This document shows, piece by piece, positions 21,771 through 35,900 of a stretch of DNA of 64,000 bases. The translations under genes and the position numbers were made by a program. Numbering within the stretch: position 1 is the first letter of the stretch; each line of letters starts with the position of its first letter. The stretch spans positions 5,173,501 through 5,237,500 of the forward strand of contig WPIO01000008.1 of NCBI GenBank assembly GCA_009760855.2. The letters are read 5' to 3'. Below the pieces are notes generated by a model. It saw nothing but the letters and a program-made list of their open reading frames with translations, did not search any database and was not told the DNA's origin. The DNA comes from Cristatella mucedo. Lineage: Eukaryota > Bryozoa > Phylactolaemata > Cristatellidae.

Positions 21771-24700
21771 GTAAGTTTCCCGACTCCGCCGCTTGGCTTG
21801 CTACTGCGGAAACCGAGGCTGCCCGCATAGCATAGTCATCTAAGCTAGCCGCCGATGAGTGCCATGTGGGTTTCCGCTGACTGTCGCCGATTGCTTGTCC
21901 TGGCTCTGGCGTGTGTTCGTATTATCAGGCTGGGCGGGGTTGGTTTGTGGGTAGAGCTCGCCGCCCGCTTCTGCCCTTTGCGCCGCTGTCGACCATTGTG
22001 TGCGAGGGTTGTATAAGAGGTGTGGAAACACCGGCCTGCCGTACCTATATTGTTGCCCTCCCCATTTGCGATGCAGCGAGCAGCAGCACCGACCGAAGGT
22101 CACTCGCTGGCTGCCGCCGCAGGCCCCCCCCCCCGCCCGCCCGCCCAATCGATGAGCTCTCTTAGCGATGCTTGACTTACGTGCGTTTGGCGGTTTGTCG
22201 CCGATGCGTTGCTGCGGCCTCGGCGGCTCGGCCACCGCAGCAGTGCACCTTGTAGCACGGCGCCTGCTGCGTGCTTCCGGCCTCTGTGCCACCGCGAAGG
22301 GCTACCGTCATGTTAGCTAACCAGCGCCTCATCGGAGCTTTAGCTCGCCGAAACCCGAAGGACCTTAGGCGTAGGCCTAGCAGCGTGGCTACTTGGCCGT
22401 CAGCGCTGAGTCCGTGCCCTCGTTCGACCCGAGAGAGTCGTCCAAGTGCCGTTGGGAGGACCTAGCGTGAGATCCGTGCCGGCATTGTTTAATCGACCCG
22501 TTTTCCGTATGCAAGAATAAGAATGAGAGCCGTAAAGGGCTTCCGTGGCTCTGCCCAATAAATTGAATTCGGCTCCTAGCGAGCGCGATCAGGCGTCTTA
22601 CTGCATGCTTGAGGTAGAACCCTGACTTTTCGAGAGCTCTGGGAAGGAGCAGGATGTGGACGTGTACATTGCTGTATATGTGTTCGCCTTTCATCCGTAT
22701 CGACTTGATGCTCCGAATGTGTAACCCACACCCCGAATTTACCGAGTCTCCCTCTTTGATTACTTTTTGTGGAAAGAGATCAAAGAAAGTGACTGAGCCA
22801 GTATGCAAATAACAGAAGTTTTGCAAACCGGTAGTAGGTCAATGAGACCAGACCTTGACCTTGCCAGAGGCAGCCTCTCATGGAAATAGAGCTGAAAGGG
22901 CTTCAGACGACTGGGTGCTCGGCACGCCTCTTCGGATCACTCTCTCGAGGCCAGTGGTCCTTCCCTCCCCCTGTTTCCATCTACCTCTGTATGGTCGAGG
23001 GTACTGGCTATTGAGGCCGATACCTCACCTGCACAGATCCACTGAAAGGGATCACTAGATCAAAGGTGAATCACTGAATCCCAAAAATCCTTGGGTTATT
23101 TTCCGAAGCTTCTGTAGCTGCTGCTCCATTCAGATAGTCAGCATGTTCTACAATGCCAGCATGGAAATACATTTATTGACAGCCCACAAAGTAACGTATG
23201 CTGTTGTTATCTATGGGTCTAGGGTGCCGTTGCCCACCAGGATTCTTTATGACATCCCTGATCCACTCAGGCATGTAGGCTACAAGCTTCCTCATTGTCT
23301 CTTCTGCTGAAGCATTCCACAAAGCCTGCATTTTACTGAATAGGTCGGCTGCCTATTTAGGCTGAACACCCCTCAGCCATCTGTCAGTGTCGTCATATAA
23401 ATGTTCCATGGGGTTCATATACTTCGACTGGCTGGCCCATCTCATCAGCACCTCGCCGGATTCGTGAAACAAGTGTTTTAATGATCTGACAGTGAGCTTA
23501 AAGTCGTTATCCAGCTATCAAATATACAGATCCCCAAGCAGAGTGTTCACACTTTTTAATCCAACTTCCGTAGCCACCTTAAAGTACACGTGTTGGCCCA
23601 TAATACCTTCAATCTGATTCAGAGCTTCGACATCGTTCTCAGGAGCACCCCCAAACCATCGCAGATTTGCTGAAAATTTCAGCTTAGGTTTAAGGCAGTC
23701 ATTGCTGTACTACTCATCTTTCGTTAAGCTAAACCTTGAACGTTGCTTGTTGCTTCCTGCTACCGGATGTTGCCAACGTGCTTTTGCTGTCCCTAGAAAA
23801 ACAATTCTAGTCGTCCACTGGACATGATCGTGGGTCCACCATATGCAGTCTACTTTATGACGACTGCTGAGCCGAGGCTTGCGTTTTGCAACCTGCCAGA
23901 ATGATGCCACTCCTAGCCATCCTTCTACTTACCCCATCGGTACTAATAAGTCTCGAAGCTTGGAAGCTCTATTCAGCAGTGCTACCATCTTAATGAGGCA
24001 TCAGGATCCCTGGCATCGGTCGTTTGTGGCCTGTCAGATCCAGCTGCTCGGACCATAATAATAATAAGAATAATTCTAACCATAATAAAAATAATTAATT
24101 CATTATAGGGCCATCGGAGAACTCAATCTCTTTCTAGGCACTTTACATTTGCTGCAAAGGAAGCACGATCGAATGATTAGTGGTAGCATGCTCAATGACA
24201 ACAAGCATACCCTGGCTAGAGGTGACATGCACAGGATCAGCATGCAAATATGGTTAGTGGCAGCATTTTGTGTCAGCACACATGAGCACACAAAGGATGA
24301 ATCACATGGACCCATTAAATGCTGTGATAAATAGTTGCATTTTTAGCTTTTTTCAAACGTGTTCAAGTCAGGGAATATTCTGATACCAATCGGAAGGCTT
24401 GGAAGCATATGAATTACATGTATAGTCTCCAAAGGATTTGAGGTTTATACCAGGTATAGGTAAACTGGTGGTATAATGCTTACCTGGTGGGGTAGTAGAT
24501 GTGATAGGTAGGCTGGAGCCAAAGAATGAAAGGACCTAAAAGTGAGTGACAGAACTTTGACGTCGATGTGTTGCTTGATTGGCACCAGTGCAAGTCAGCT
24601 AGAAGTGGTGTGATGTTACAACTGCGCCGCTCACGACGTAGCCTAGCTGCAGAGTTTTGCACCAGCTATAAGTGCCTGATTGCACAGGCCAGTTAGACCA

Positions 24701-26893
24701 GCAAGCAGTGAGTTACAGAAGTCGAGACAGGATGTCACAAATGCTTGTACCAATTTCAATGTGGTATCCCTGTCTCTATCGAGTATCAGAATATTTTTTT
24801 GGATAAAACAATGAACAGTGAGTACACAAATCCCAAGTCGTCGCATCTCTTGGATGCTGCTGCCTTGTTGATGCAGCCTTGTTGACACCAAGTTCCCTGT
24901 ATCATAGTCGCTGAAGTGTTTCTCACAGCATTTCACTGCTACACGGGGTCCACCCAATACTATGGATATTGGGTGGACATAAGTGTCTTATCTGTGCACT
25001 ACAGGCCACTGCACAGAAATACGATGCAGATGGATTCTAAAAATGGAGGGAAACCCTGAAAGATCCCATCACTTTAAAAAATGACCCACCACGTGCCAGT
25101 CTACCCCCTGTCACAGTCCACTTTGTGTCACCCTACCCCCTGCCACTCCATCCATGGCACCTACCCCTTGTCCCACATGCGCTCCTTTGGTCTGGGTTGG
25201 ACATGTCTTCCTAACGGCCTGCTCTGCTTTGAGCCTCAATGTGGCTGCTGCTCGAGATGGATGGCAGCATGCCTCTGTATGCACCCCCTCTAGGTCAGTA
25301 GTTATCGGTTGACGACGAGATTCTGTCCTATTTGCAGGTCTCTGGATACTAAGGACCGTGTGCACTTCGTGGATGGCAGTAGTGCATGTGTATACTCTGA
25401 CCTGCCTTCTCGAAATTGCATCTGATTCCTGGGTTGCTTTGTGCTCTACAAGCTTACCTCTGGATCTCGAGGCATGTGCTGTGGCAGTATTCGTTGAAGC
25501 CTGTTTGACCATATCACCCAGATTGGATTTGTAATCAAGTTCCGTAGATTCTACGTTGAGAGCAGTAGTGAACTTGCACGGCCAAGGTATTGGAAGTGGG
25601 CTCTCTCTCAATACACACATGCTTTTACAGGCCTTTCAAAGCTGCTCTCGTCCAATGTGTGCTGAAGAAGCCTTGATTGGATTCCAAGGTTTTTGTTAAA
25701 GTGTTATAATGTTCAACTTCTAGCTGTCACTTCAGACTTACCTGATGTGATCGTCGGGCTGATTGTTGCTAAGCAGGTCAGGGAACATTTAGGAACAAAC
25801 TTTCTACGCTAGGTTTCTCTCTGGCTTAAGGTGCCAGCATTCGGCCGACTCGGCCATCCACCGAGTCACAAACGACACTTGCCGAAACAGCAACAGTAGG
25901 TGTGATACATGTCCCTACTTGCTTCCAGAGGTACCTCATCGATGCCCGTTTGCATGACCAGACAAGTATTCAAAATATCCATGGACCCAAATCAGTTTAT
26001 TTTTTGTATTTAAAGAAGTTGATAGTAGGCATATATAATCAGCAGATCACCGACTGAGAAGCTTGCACCTGATTCCAGTGCAGCAACGCAGAAGTGGCTG
26101 CAGGTTTCTGCCAGTTAGCCATCAGTATCAGGAGATGCTGCGCTTGCTTTGCTAGAAGAGATGGATTTCGTCGTGAAGCACTCTTACCAGCTTATGCCTC
26201 TAATGGACCGTATGGGCTCAATGACAGACGTGACTTACTAACTTGCTGCAGCTGTGAAAGTCGCCGATTGTCATATTGGCTTGAGTGGGTGTGCGAATCT
26301 AGACAAAGCAGAAGTGTCTACCGACTGGGATCGTTGGCACGATCCGCCTAAGGAAAAGAAACGGAACCGATGCTAGTGGTTCCGGACTGGCAAATGGCTC
26401 CGAAGGCCTTGCATTGGGGTGGGTAGGGGTAGATAGATAGGTGGGTAGATAGATAGGTGGGTAGGGGTAGAGGTAATCAATCCACAGAATCAGCATTACT
26501 TAGGTTGTACAACGACCTACTTAGGAATGCAGACATAGGTAGAATGTCTCTGCTTGTTTTGCTCGATCTTTCGGCAGCTTGTAATAATAGCGATCACAAA
26601 GCTCTTCTAGAGCGCCTCTCATCTCACCTGGGCATCACTGGCACTGCTCTACAATGGTTCAGGTCCTATCTCAGTGGGAGACTCTAGAGTATTGAAGTGA
26701 ATGGACATAGATCATCCGAGGTACCTCTGAAATATGGGGTACCTCAGGGCTCTGTGCTAGGTCCGGTTCTTTTCACGGTTTATACTCTCCCTCTTGCCGA
26801 TGTGATTGCCAAGCACAATCTAGGCTTTCACTTCTATGCGGATGAAACTCAGTTGTACCTTTGCTTTGAGTTCTGAGGGCACTTTATCAAGTG

Positions 26894-26926
<33 letters not shown>

Positions 26927-29900
26927 CCCTCCCAGCCTTCGAGCACCTCGAATTCTCTCAACTCACTTGCTGCATGTATTGATGACATCCGTACATGGAT
27001 GGCAGCAAATTTTCTAAAACTAAACGATGATAAAACTAACTTACTAGTTATGGGCAAACCCAGTGTGATTCAGAAATTGGAAAGGCTGACGCTCAAAATT
27101 GGCTCTGCCAGCATATCTCCAGTTGAATCAGCTCGAAATCAAGGTGTCATGTTCCAAAGTGACCTCTCGTTAGACGACCACATCAGCTCCGCAGTCAAGT
27201 CTGCCTACTTTCAGCTACATCACATTGCTAGAATTCGGGCTTGTATAGATAAGGATACCTCGTCTAAGTTGGTCCATGCATTCGTGACATCCAGTCTTGA
27301 CTTCTGCAACTCACTGCTTGCTGGCCTACCGGCATGTGCAATCAGACGATTACAGCTGGTGCAAAACTCCGCAGCTAGGCTTGTCTGTCGTGAGCATTGC
27401 AGTTGCCACACCACTTCTCGCCGACCTGCACTGGCTCCCAGTCAAGCAACGCATCGACTTCAAGGGTTTGTCACTCACTTTTATGTCACTTTATTCTTTG
27501 GCTCCAGCCTATCTCTCAGATCTACTCCCCTACCAGGCCAAGCATCGTATCACCTGCTTTTCGGAATCCAATAGTTTACCATTACCTTTTGCAAACCTCA
27601 AATCTTTTGGAGACCGTGCATTTAGTTCGTATGCTCCCAAAGCCTGGAACTCCCTCCCGATTTTCGTCAGAACATCCCTTGACTTGACTACATTTAAAAA
27701 GAACTTAAAAACACACCTATTTAGGAAAGCATTTAGTATGCCCATGTGATTCGTCCTTCATGTGCTTATGCGTGCTGACACTGTGCATGCTGCCACTAAC
27801 CACACTTGCATGCTATGCTGACCCTGTGCATGTCACCCCTAACCATGTCATTCATGTTGTTTATCAAGCATGATATTACTCACCATTCAATTGCATTTCC
27901 CTTTGCAGCTAATGTAAAGCGCCTAGAAAGAGATTGAGTTCTCTGAGGGTGCTTTATCAGGTGCATTATAATTATTTTTATTAGATAGTGGATTTCGGAG
28001 GCTAGATCTACCGCGTGCACTGGCTGCTGGGGTCCTCCGAACAGGCCCAGAGGGAGGGCAATTCGAGGCCGTTGCACGGCCACAGCCGCTCATTCGTGCC
28101 GCAGGCAGATGGGGTGCTGTCGCAGAGGCGGGTCAGTTGGTGTTCTTATGGTTTGTGCTCGCATCCGCCACCCCATAATCGTGCGATTTTTTACCCCATG
28201 CCACAGAGATATTCTCGGAGGTGCTGACGCCGCAAAAGGTCAAGGACAAATGGAAGGTGCTCGTCCTGGACGAGCTGTCGACTCGCATTATTTCGGCCTG
28301 CTGCAAGATGCACGAGATCATGGCGGAGGGCGTGACTTTGGTGGAGAATCTGAGAAGGACCCGAGAGCCGTTGCCCGTGGAGGCCATCTACCTCATAACG
28401 CCCACCGAGGAGGCACGTGTGGCAGCGTGGGAGCCCACCGCCTGCTCGCTCTTGCGCCTTCTTTCGCTCTCGCTTTCCTTCTTCCGCTCCGGCAGTTGAA
28501 ATGGGCTCGCTGTACGACCGGTGGCGGCGTTACAGTCCATGGATTTGATGCTGGCCGACTTCGGTGAGCCGTCGAGATGCGTGTACAAGGCCGCGCACGT
28601 CTACTTTACCGAGGCGTGCCCGGACGAGCTGTTTAACAAGCTAACGAAGCATCCAGCCGCAAAAGTGATCAAGACGTGCAAGGAGATCAACGTGGCATTC
28701 TTGCCTTACGAGCGTAACGTGAGTGCTGCGACCAGCTCAGGTCGGCCTCGACGCCGTGCGAATGCGGGCCAGCTCGTTTCTTCGCGTGTCGCTTCGAAAT
28801 CTCTACTAATTAAAGCGAGAAATTTCGTCACACAGCAAGATGGTGCACTTGCATCACGTGTGGCAAGATGGCGCACTTCTGTCAAGTGACAAGATGGCAA
28901 AGCGTTGTCTTCCATGCCGGAACTACTTTGAACCAGCAAAGCGAGTCCACAATCAGTGAGCTGCTCGTGTCGATTGTAAGCGTTTGTGCTTTGTAAGGCT
29001 TTCCTCCTCGACTCGCCGAAGACCTTTCAGCTGTTCTACAACACGGACAGGACGCAGAACAGGATATACAATCTCGAGCGCTGCGCCGAGCAGATTGCGA
29101 CCCTCTGCGCAGCTCTCGGCGAGTACCCGCCGATACGTTACAGGGCGTAGGTATCGCTTCTCGTGCGGCAGCGGCTACGGATCGCTCATCGCACGGGCAT
29201 CTCGAGCGCCGCCGCCGCGATGTTTCCATGCGCCATGAAGATGAGCAGCCTTTGTGCAGCCTCGCATGCACGTGAGCGCATGCGAGGCTGCCGTACGCAT
29301 GCGCAGTGCCGCTGCTGCAGGTACCACGACAAGAACTTTGAGTTTGCTCAGCTCGTCCAACAGAAGCTGGATGCCTACAAAGCCGATGACGACTCGATGG
29401 GCAACGTAAGGCTGCAGCGAGTGCTTTTTCGCCGGGGGGGGGGATTAAGGGGGAGGGGGCCATGATGAGGCAGGCAGTAGTAGCGAGCTGCTGCCATGCG
29501 GCTGCACGTCCTGTCGAGCGCCGCCGGCTCGCGAGGCAGGGAAGATAAGTGAGCACCTCTCCTGTGGCCGTCGCAGGCTCCTCAGAAAGAGCGCTCACAG
29601 CTGATATTGCTCGATCGAGGCTTCGATCCTGTGTCGCCTCTCCTTCACGAGCTGACTCTCCAGGCCATGGCGTACGACCTTTTGAAGATTGAGAACGACG
29701 TGTTCAAGTATGTAGACACACGAATGCTTCGGTTTGCCATGCCCTTTCCCCGTGGCCAATTTTATCGCTAAGGCAGCAGCTGGGGCGTTAAGCAGGTGGC
29801 TGCTTTATCGCGTGCGCTATCGAGCTGCTCTGCTCGATGGGGGGGGGCCGGGCGGGCGGCCAGGGATAAATCTTCGAGCTTCTTCGAGCAGTTGGCCGGT

Positions 29901-32900
29901 GGATTTGGCTGACGGCGGCAGCAGGAGCGGCTCGTGCCCATGCCCATGCCCATGCTTGGTATTCTAAAGCTGGTTTAGGTCGTGGTGCCCGGATGTGAAT
30001 CGCTGACCACTCGGTGTCGGCAGGTGAGGGTAACGGTGTGCTGTAGGCCCTCGCTAGCGACGCCGACGTGCCGCGAGGCAGCTTGCTCTCACGGCTGTGT
30101 GGTCTCGTTGCTGCAGATACGCCAACGCCATGGGCAACGGGGAGGCGAAAGACAAGGAGGTCATCCTGGACGAAGCCGACGACCTCTGGGTAGAGCTTCG
30201 TCATCAGCACATAGCAGTCGTATCGATGTGAGTGATGAAGCTGACTTGGGCTGCCGCCGGCTTGGAGGGCAGGGAGGGATGGAGCTGGTTGCTGCTGGGG
30301 GCGGCTGCGTTTGACCGCTGTTGTAGCTTTCTCGTAAGATATACTGCATGCTCGGGCCCACCCCCTTTACGCCACTTCTTCCTTCATCGCGACTCGAGGC
30401 AGCGGCGGCGGCGCTGGCCCGCTCTCTTGCTGTTGCGCTCCTCAGCATTCTCGTTGCTGCGCGCGCAAAACTTCAGCAAGGTGACGGGCAAGCTCAAGGA
30501 CTTTGCCAAAGAGAAGAAGATTAGCACTGGCGACAAGACGACGGTCAAGGACCTGTCGCAGATGCTGAAGAAGATGCCGCAGTACCAGCGGGAGCTGAAC
30601 ATGTATGCCACGCACATCTACCTGGCGGAGGCATGCATGAAGCAGTACCAGGGCTACGTGGACAAGCTGTGCCGTGTAGAGCAGGTAAGAGGCACCGAGG
30701 GAGATGGAGAGCATGCCGTGCCTGACATGCAGGCAGCAGCGTAGGCGCAGCGGATTTGGCAGCCATATTTACAAGGTTTTGTTGTCGCTGTGATGGGGTT
30801 TGGGTGGCGAGTTGAGATAGAGAAGAATCCTTTGTCTGGTTTAGAGGCACAGTGCAGGGCCTCTGATATCCAGGGCAAGCAGTCTATCCATTGGTGCCCT
30901 ACTCTGTCCTCTTAATGTGTGTTTGTGTGCGTGCGTGCGCTTGTGTGTTTGTACATGTGATCAAAAAAGAATATCAGCTATTGCTGGACTCGAACCCTCG
31001 ATCTGGGTCTTCTTGTCTGTATAAGTGTGCGCAAGTTCTCTTCCAACTATATCTTTCCCTCTCTCATTCCCTCATCTTTCTCCTCTCTCTCTCAATTTCT
31101 CTCTCTCTCATTCTTGATCTCTCTCCTTCCATTTCTTCTTATATGATTAACCAGATGGTGAGACTGCTTGATTTTTTACCCAGCCTTCATGACCCAGGTA
31201 TTGGGTTGAGTCCTGCATCGGGCAATTCTTTATTGTCTGCCGGTAAAAAAGGCCTGAAAGCAGCAAAGGCACTTCTGCCTCACCACTTCTGCTCGTGGAT
31301 CTCGTGCCCCGGCAGTTATGTCCTTGCTCCTTCTGATCCAGGTCGTGGGTGGGTGGCAGTCAGGCAGTTGCTGCTTCGCAGGCAAATCCTTGCTCGGGCT
31401 ATCCTTCACTACACTTCACTTCACTAGTCGATAGCCGCTGGCGCTGTTCTGCTGCTGTGTTAACGAGGCTGCCAACTCGAGGCAACCTTTAATTGTTCAC
31501 CTACCACTGTTGCGCAACTAGTTCTGGGTATTCCTAGGACCTCGCCATGGGAACCGATGTGGCCGGAGAGAAGACCAAAGACCCCATGCGCGCCTTGGTT
31601 CCAATACTGCTTGACGAGAACGTGAAGCCGCACGACAAGATACGCATAATTCTGCTCTATCTCCTCCACCGTGGCGGTAGGGTGCAAGCCGTCAGCGTGG
31701 CTGCGAGGCCGCCCGCTGGCATTGCGCATGGGGATCTGGCGCTGCTCTGCTTTGACGCTGCCCCCCCCCCCCGCTCTTGCGCTGCCATCTGCAGGAGCTG
31801 CACTGCTCTCCTCCTGAAGATAGTATAGCACGCCTGTCTCTTGCTGCTGCTGCTACGTGCTTGATCAGTTAATGCCACGTTGCCACTTTGTTGCAGGAGT
31901 GACGGAGGAGAACCTCAACAAGCTCATAGAGCACGCCAAAATTCCCAAGGAGGACGAGTCAAAGATCAAGAACATTCAGAACCTCGGCGTTTCCGTTTTC
32001 CAGGACCCTACCGTAAGCGCATCGTTCGTGCAACTTTCGCTCCTCCACGTGTCGCACCTTTTATAATTGATTTGAGAGCCGCATGTAAATGCTCTCTCTG
32101 CTCACGCTCGCACAGCTCTCACAGCTGGTAGGTGAGCTCGGCTTCGGTCTGTGTTCCCTCCAGCTCTGTTACAGCACGGCTGGTAGCGTATTCGTGCTTC
32201 ATTGGGCGGCCATGGAGTTGAGTAAAAAGCTGGATAAAAGAGGGGCGCATTCTGCTCCAGGCAGAGCAGCCAGTCGACTGGAGCTCGTGACTACAGAATG
32301 CACTCCATCAAGTGCACTCTGTGTGCTGTGTGTGAGGCCACGGCGGAGGAACGGCAGCTATGTCAGTGCTGCACCGGCTATTGCTGCACAAAGCATAGTA
32401 GGCCTGCCCGAGCAGGGCCCTTCTGCCTCTGAACTAAACACATCTTGTGGTTCTCGTAAATTTTCTTTCAGACTTGGTTGATTTCTCTTAACATCCAGTG
32501 CTGGCAGCCGCAGGCATCTTATGCAACGACAACTACTCTCCTACTGCCGACTATGGCTCATCTTTTTCAGCGGTCCTGAGCTGCTACTCACTACCTCAAC
32601 TGCTCTCCTGACTCTGCTATGCTTCCCACCTTCTCTTTGTTGCGTGAGTCGAAGTCTGTTGGCTACCAAATGCGTACCGAAAGCCGCTTAGGCTGTGAGT
32701 GCGCTATACAAAACTCTCCTGCGTAACACCCACATGGTCTTTATGACTTTGTGGAGTTACAGACAGAGATACATACATACTTATATACAAGGTGGTGAGT
32801 AGCGCCACGTACACGTGTCTTACACGTGGCTTCTCTTTCTTTGTTACTCCGAGTTCTGTTAAATACTTACATTGGAATTGCAATTTGTAGCCTGGTCCTT

Positions 32901-35900
32901 ACTGAGTTTTAATCCTTTTGCAGTCCCCTCGAAGCAGTCTTTCGAATCCCTGGTACCCGAGTTCATCCAACCCGGTTGGCAGTAAGTAATTTACGCCCCA
33001 GGTGGTAAGACTTCCTAGATTTCCCTTTTTATTTATATCATTTCGATTCTGTCATCCAGAAAGCGTCCCTTCTGGGTAATATACTGGGTAATTTAACATT
33101 CATTTCGATGATCCAACTAATCTCTCATGTATCGAATTTTATACTCTGGGTGATTCATTTTCTCATACAGGCCCACTCACATCAAAGGAGACACTCTCGA
33201 TCAGATGTTCTTCCTTGATCGTACAATGTAAACTACAGCTATTACCAATTTCTGTAATCTGACCACATGCAGATCTGTCTGTAACATTCTTCCATGTCAA
33301 AAATTGTCTGCGGATCGTGGAGCCTGAAGAGCCTTGATTTTATAGATCTTTTTGCAAAACCATCTATCTTGCTGCTTCTGCTCAATCCCCCATCTGATCT
33401 ACTCTCATTGGTGGAATATTGCAACTCTGTGCTTGCTAATGTATTTGACAGATGTGCTTGCTCCTCTTACTAAGCATGCCTTTGCCAAGATAGGCTATAA
33501 TTCATTTATATAGCACCCTAAGAGAACTTAATCTCTATTCAGGCGCTTCACATATGCCTCGGGGCTCGAGCCCACGACCTCGGTCAGACCTTGGTCGGGG
33601 CGAGCACCTTAACCGCTAGACCAAACCAGCTCGGCGCTATGGCTTACTGTAGGTGGTCAGCAAAGTGGGGATACAAAACAAGCTTGAAAAAGCATATGAA
33701 AAATGAAGACTTACTGGCCATCATCGACTAGGAAACGAGGATCGTTTTATGTTGTGTCAAATCATCATAGCCAAGGACAAGTCGAGCTACTAAAAGTAGT
33801 GGAATCAAACGTGCACATTCAAAAAAGAATGATGTAGACAATCAACCACATCCATAACCGTACTCAATGCAGCACCATGGCACCATGGCAATCCTTGCTG
33901 TGATGCAGTCGATCGTTTATCGAGCATCTTTCTGAACAAGGTAGACGAAATCAGACAGGCAACCACCAGGTTGACTTCTTCCCCGGAGTGTTCATCTGGC
34001 GTTTCTAGCTCATTCTTGTCAATGTCCGGCTTTAAGACTGCTGTCTCTTCTGCCTCATCTCGAAGTTTATCTTTTAGCATAAGACGACTACTAGCCCTAT
34101 AAACCTCTTGCCTACTTTTCTTCGTCTGAGTTGCTTAGATTTACTGCTGCCCTGCATAACCAACTTTGTAAATCTCTCCTTAGCCTCAAGCTCGGTCACA
34201 GTATCTTTCAAAAGGGCGATTGTCAGGCCACCTATTAAGAAGTCGGCACTTGGCTAGGAGAATTCAGCAACTTTCACATAGTCTCCCTACCGCTGTTCCC
34301 ATTCAAGACAGGTTGTAAAGCAAATCACTCCACAGTGTTAGCACTCCTGCGAGTGTGTAATGACCTCGGGAATGCTGATTTAGGCCGAGTCTGTCTGCTT
34401 GCAAGCTTGCGATTTCATTGATCGCCAAATCCTTCTTGAGCGCCTGTCATCTCGCCTAGACACCGTGGGCCCTGTGTTACAGTGGCTTAGTTCCTATCTC
34501 AGTAGGAGAATTCAGAGAGTAGATATCAATGGAAAACGATCACCTAGTGAGCCTCAGACGTATGGGGTGCCACAGTGATCGATTTTCTACACGACCCAGA
34601 TTGTGGATTCAAGTTCTGTGGTGGGCGATCTCTTATTGCTCACTGCAAGCTATGGTGGTGATAGCCATTAAAGCTTTTCCACTGCTATCAAAGGAGGCAG
34701 TTGAATCAGGTCACCTTCAGCTTTTTTTAATTGTAAGAACTTAATCTGTATTTTCATTTTTATACTGACGACTCGCAGCTATACATGAGCTTTGATGCTT
34801 CTTGGCCTGCCAGCCTCTCTCAGCTTCGTAACAGCAGGTATTGCTGAACGTTGCACTTGGATAGTGGCAAACTCTCTCAAATTGAAAGACGATGTAAAGC
34901 TCATTAATTATGGACAAACCAAGTGTGACTCAAAAACTGGAAAGCCTAACTCTCGAATCAGCTTTATCAGCATATCCCCCTGTAACCTCCACACGGAATG
35001 TAGACGTTTGTTTCCAAAATAACTTGTCGCTAGATGAGCATATGAACTCTTCCATCAAGTATGCCTACTTTCACTTTTGTAACATTGAGAAAAGTTTAGG
35101 CTTTCTTTGATAAGACATCACAGCCATGCTGGTCCATGCGTTCGTCGCACATTGACTACTCATGTAACTCGCTACTTGTAGGTATTCCAGCCAGTGCAGT
35201 AAGACGTCGCCAGTTTGTGAAAACTCGGCAGCTAGGCTTGTCTGCCTTAAACTTTGCAACTGCCGAATTACATCGATTCTCATCAATCTGCATTGGCACA
35301 CCATTAACCACTGTATCAACATAACGATTCTGTTATTTGCCTTTAGGTCACTTCATTCTATTGATCTGGCCTACACGAGGTCAACCATCACACAGCCCAC
35401 CCTTCTTACTATGGTCGATCACTTGTGCCCCTAACTAAAAAACTTTAAATCTCGTGGCAACAGTGCCTTTATTTCTCGCAAGATTCAGTATGCTCCCGAA
35501 GCTTGTAACTCGCTGCCTATAGATACACGTCATCTGCTGATGTGGCGATATTCAAAAAGCAGCCAAAAGGCACCTGTTCCACCCAGTGTTTGCTCTGTCT
35601 GAGGGTATTGTCCTTTGATGTGGTTGTGTGTTACAAAACTATGCACATCTTGACTATGGGCAAGAGCAATGCACTTTTGTATAGCATTTGTGAAGCGCCA
35701 ATGGACTTTTTTTTTTGTAAAGTGCTCGAATAGAGAATAAGCTCTTTTTAGGGTGCTAGACAAAAGACGTATTATTATTCTTATTACTACTACTATTGTT
35801 ATTATGTATCTTGGGCTGCAGGGCCGTGAAAGTGAGCGATCCTCGGGTATGTCACACAGCTCTTGGCTGCTGCGCTTCCTGGCCTCGAGAGCTTCTGGCT

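Larger units (their letters stand above)
21771..28206 (+). other. STXBP1: STXBP1 intron 1 (6.4 kb), transposon-rich
   Basis: It contains Tc1-like copy A (23,151-24,999) broken by a LINE, a 169-codon minus frame of unknown nature (25,111-25,620), a GGGTAG/GATAGG low-complexity patch (26,405-26,470) and the best LINE copy (26,480-27,985). No exon was recognised. Confidence 0.75.
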
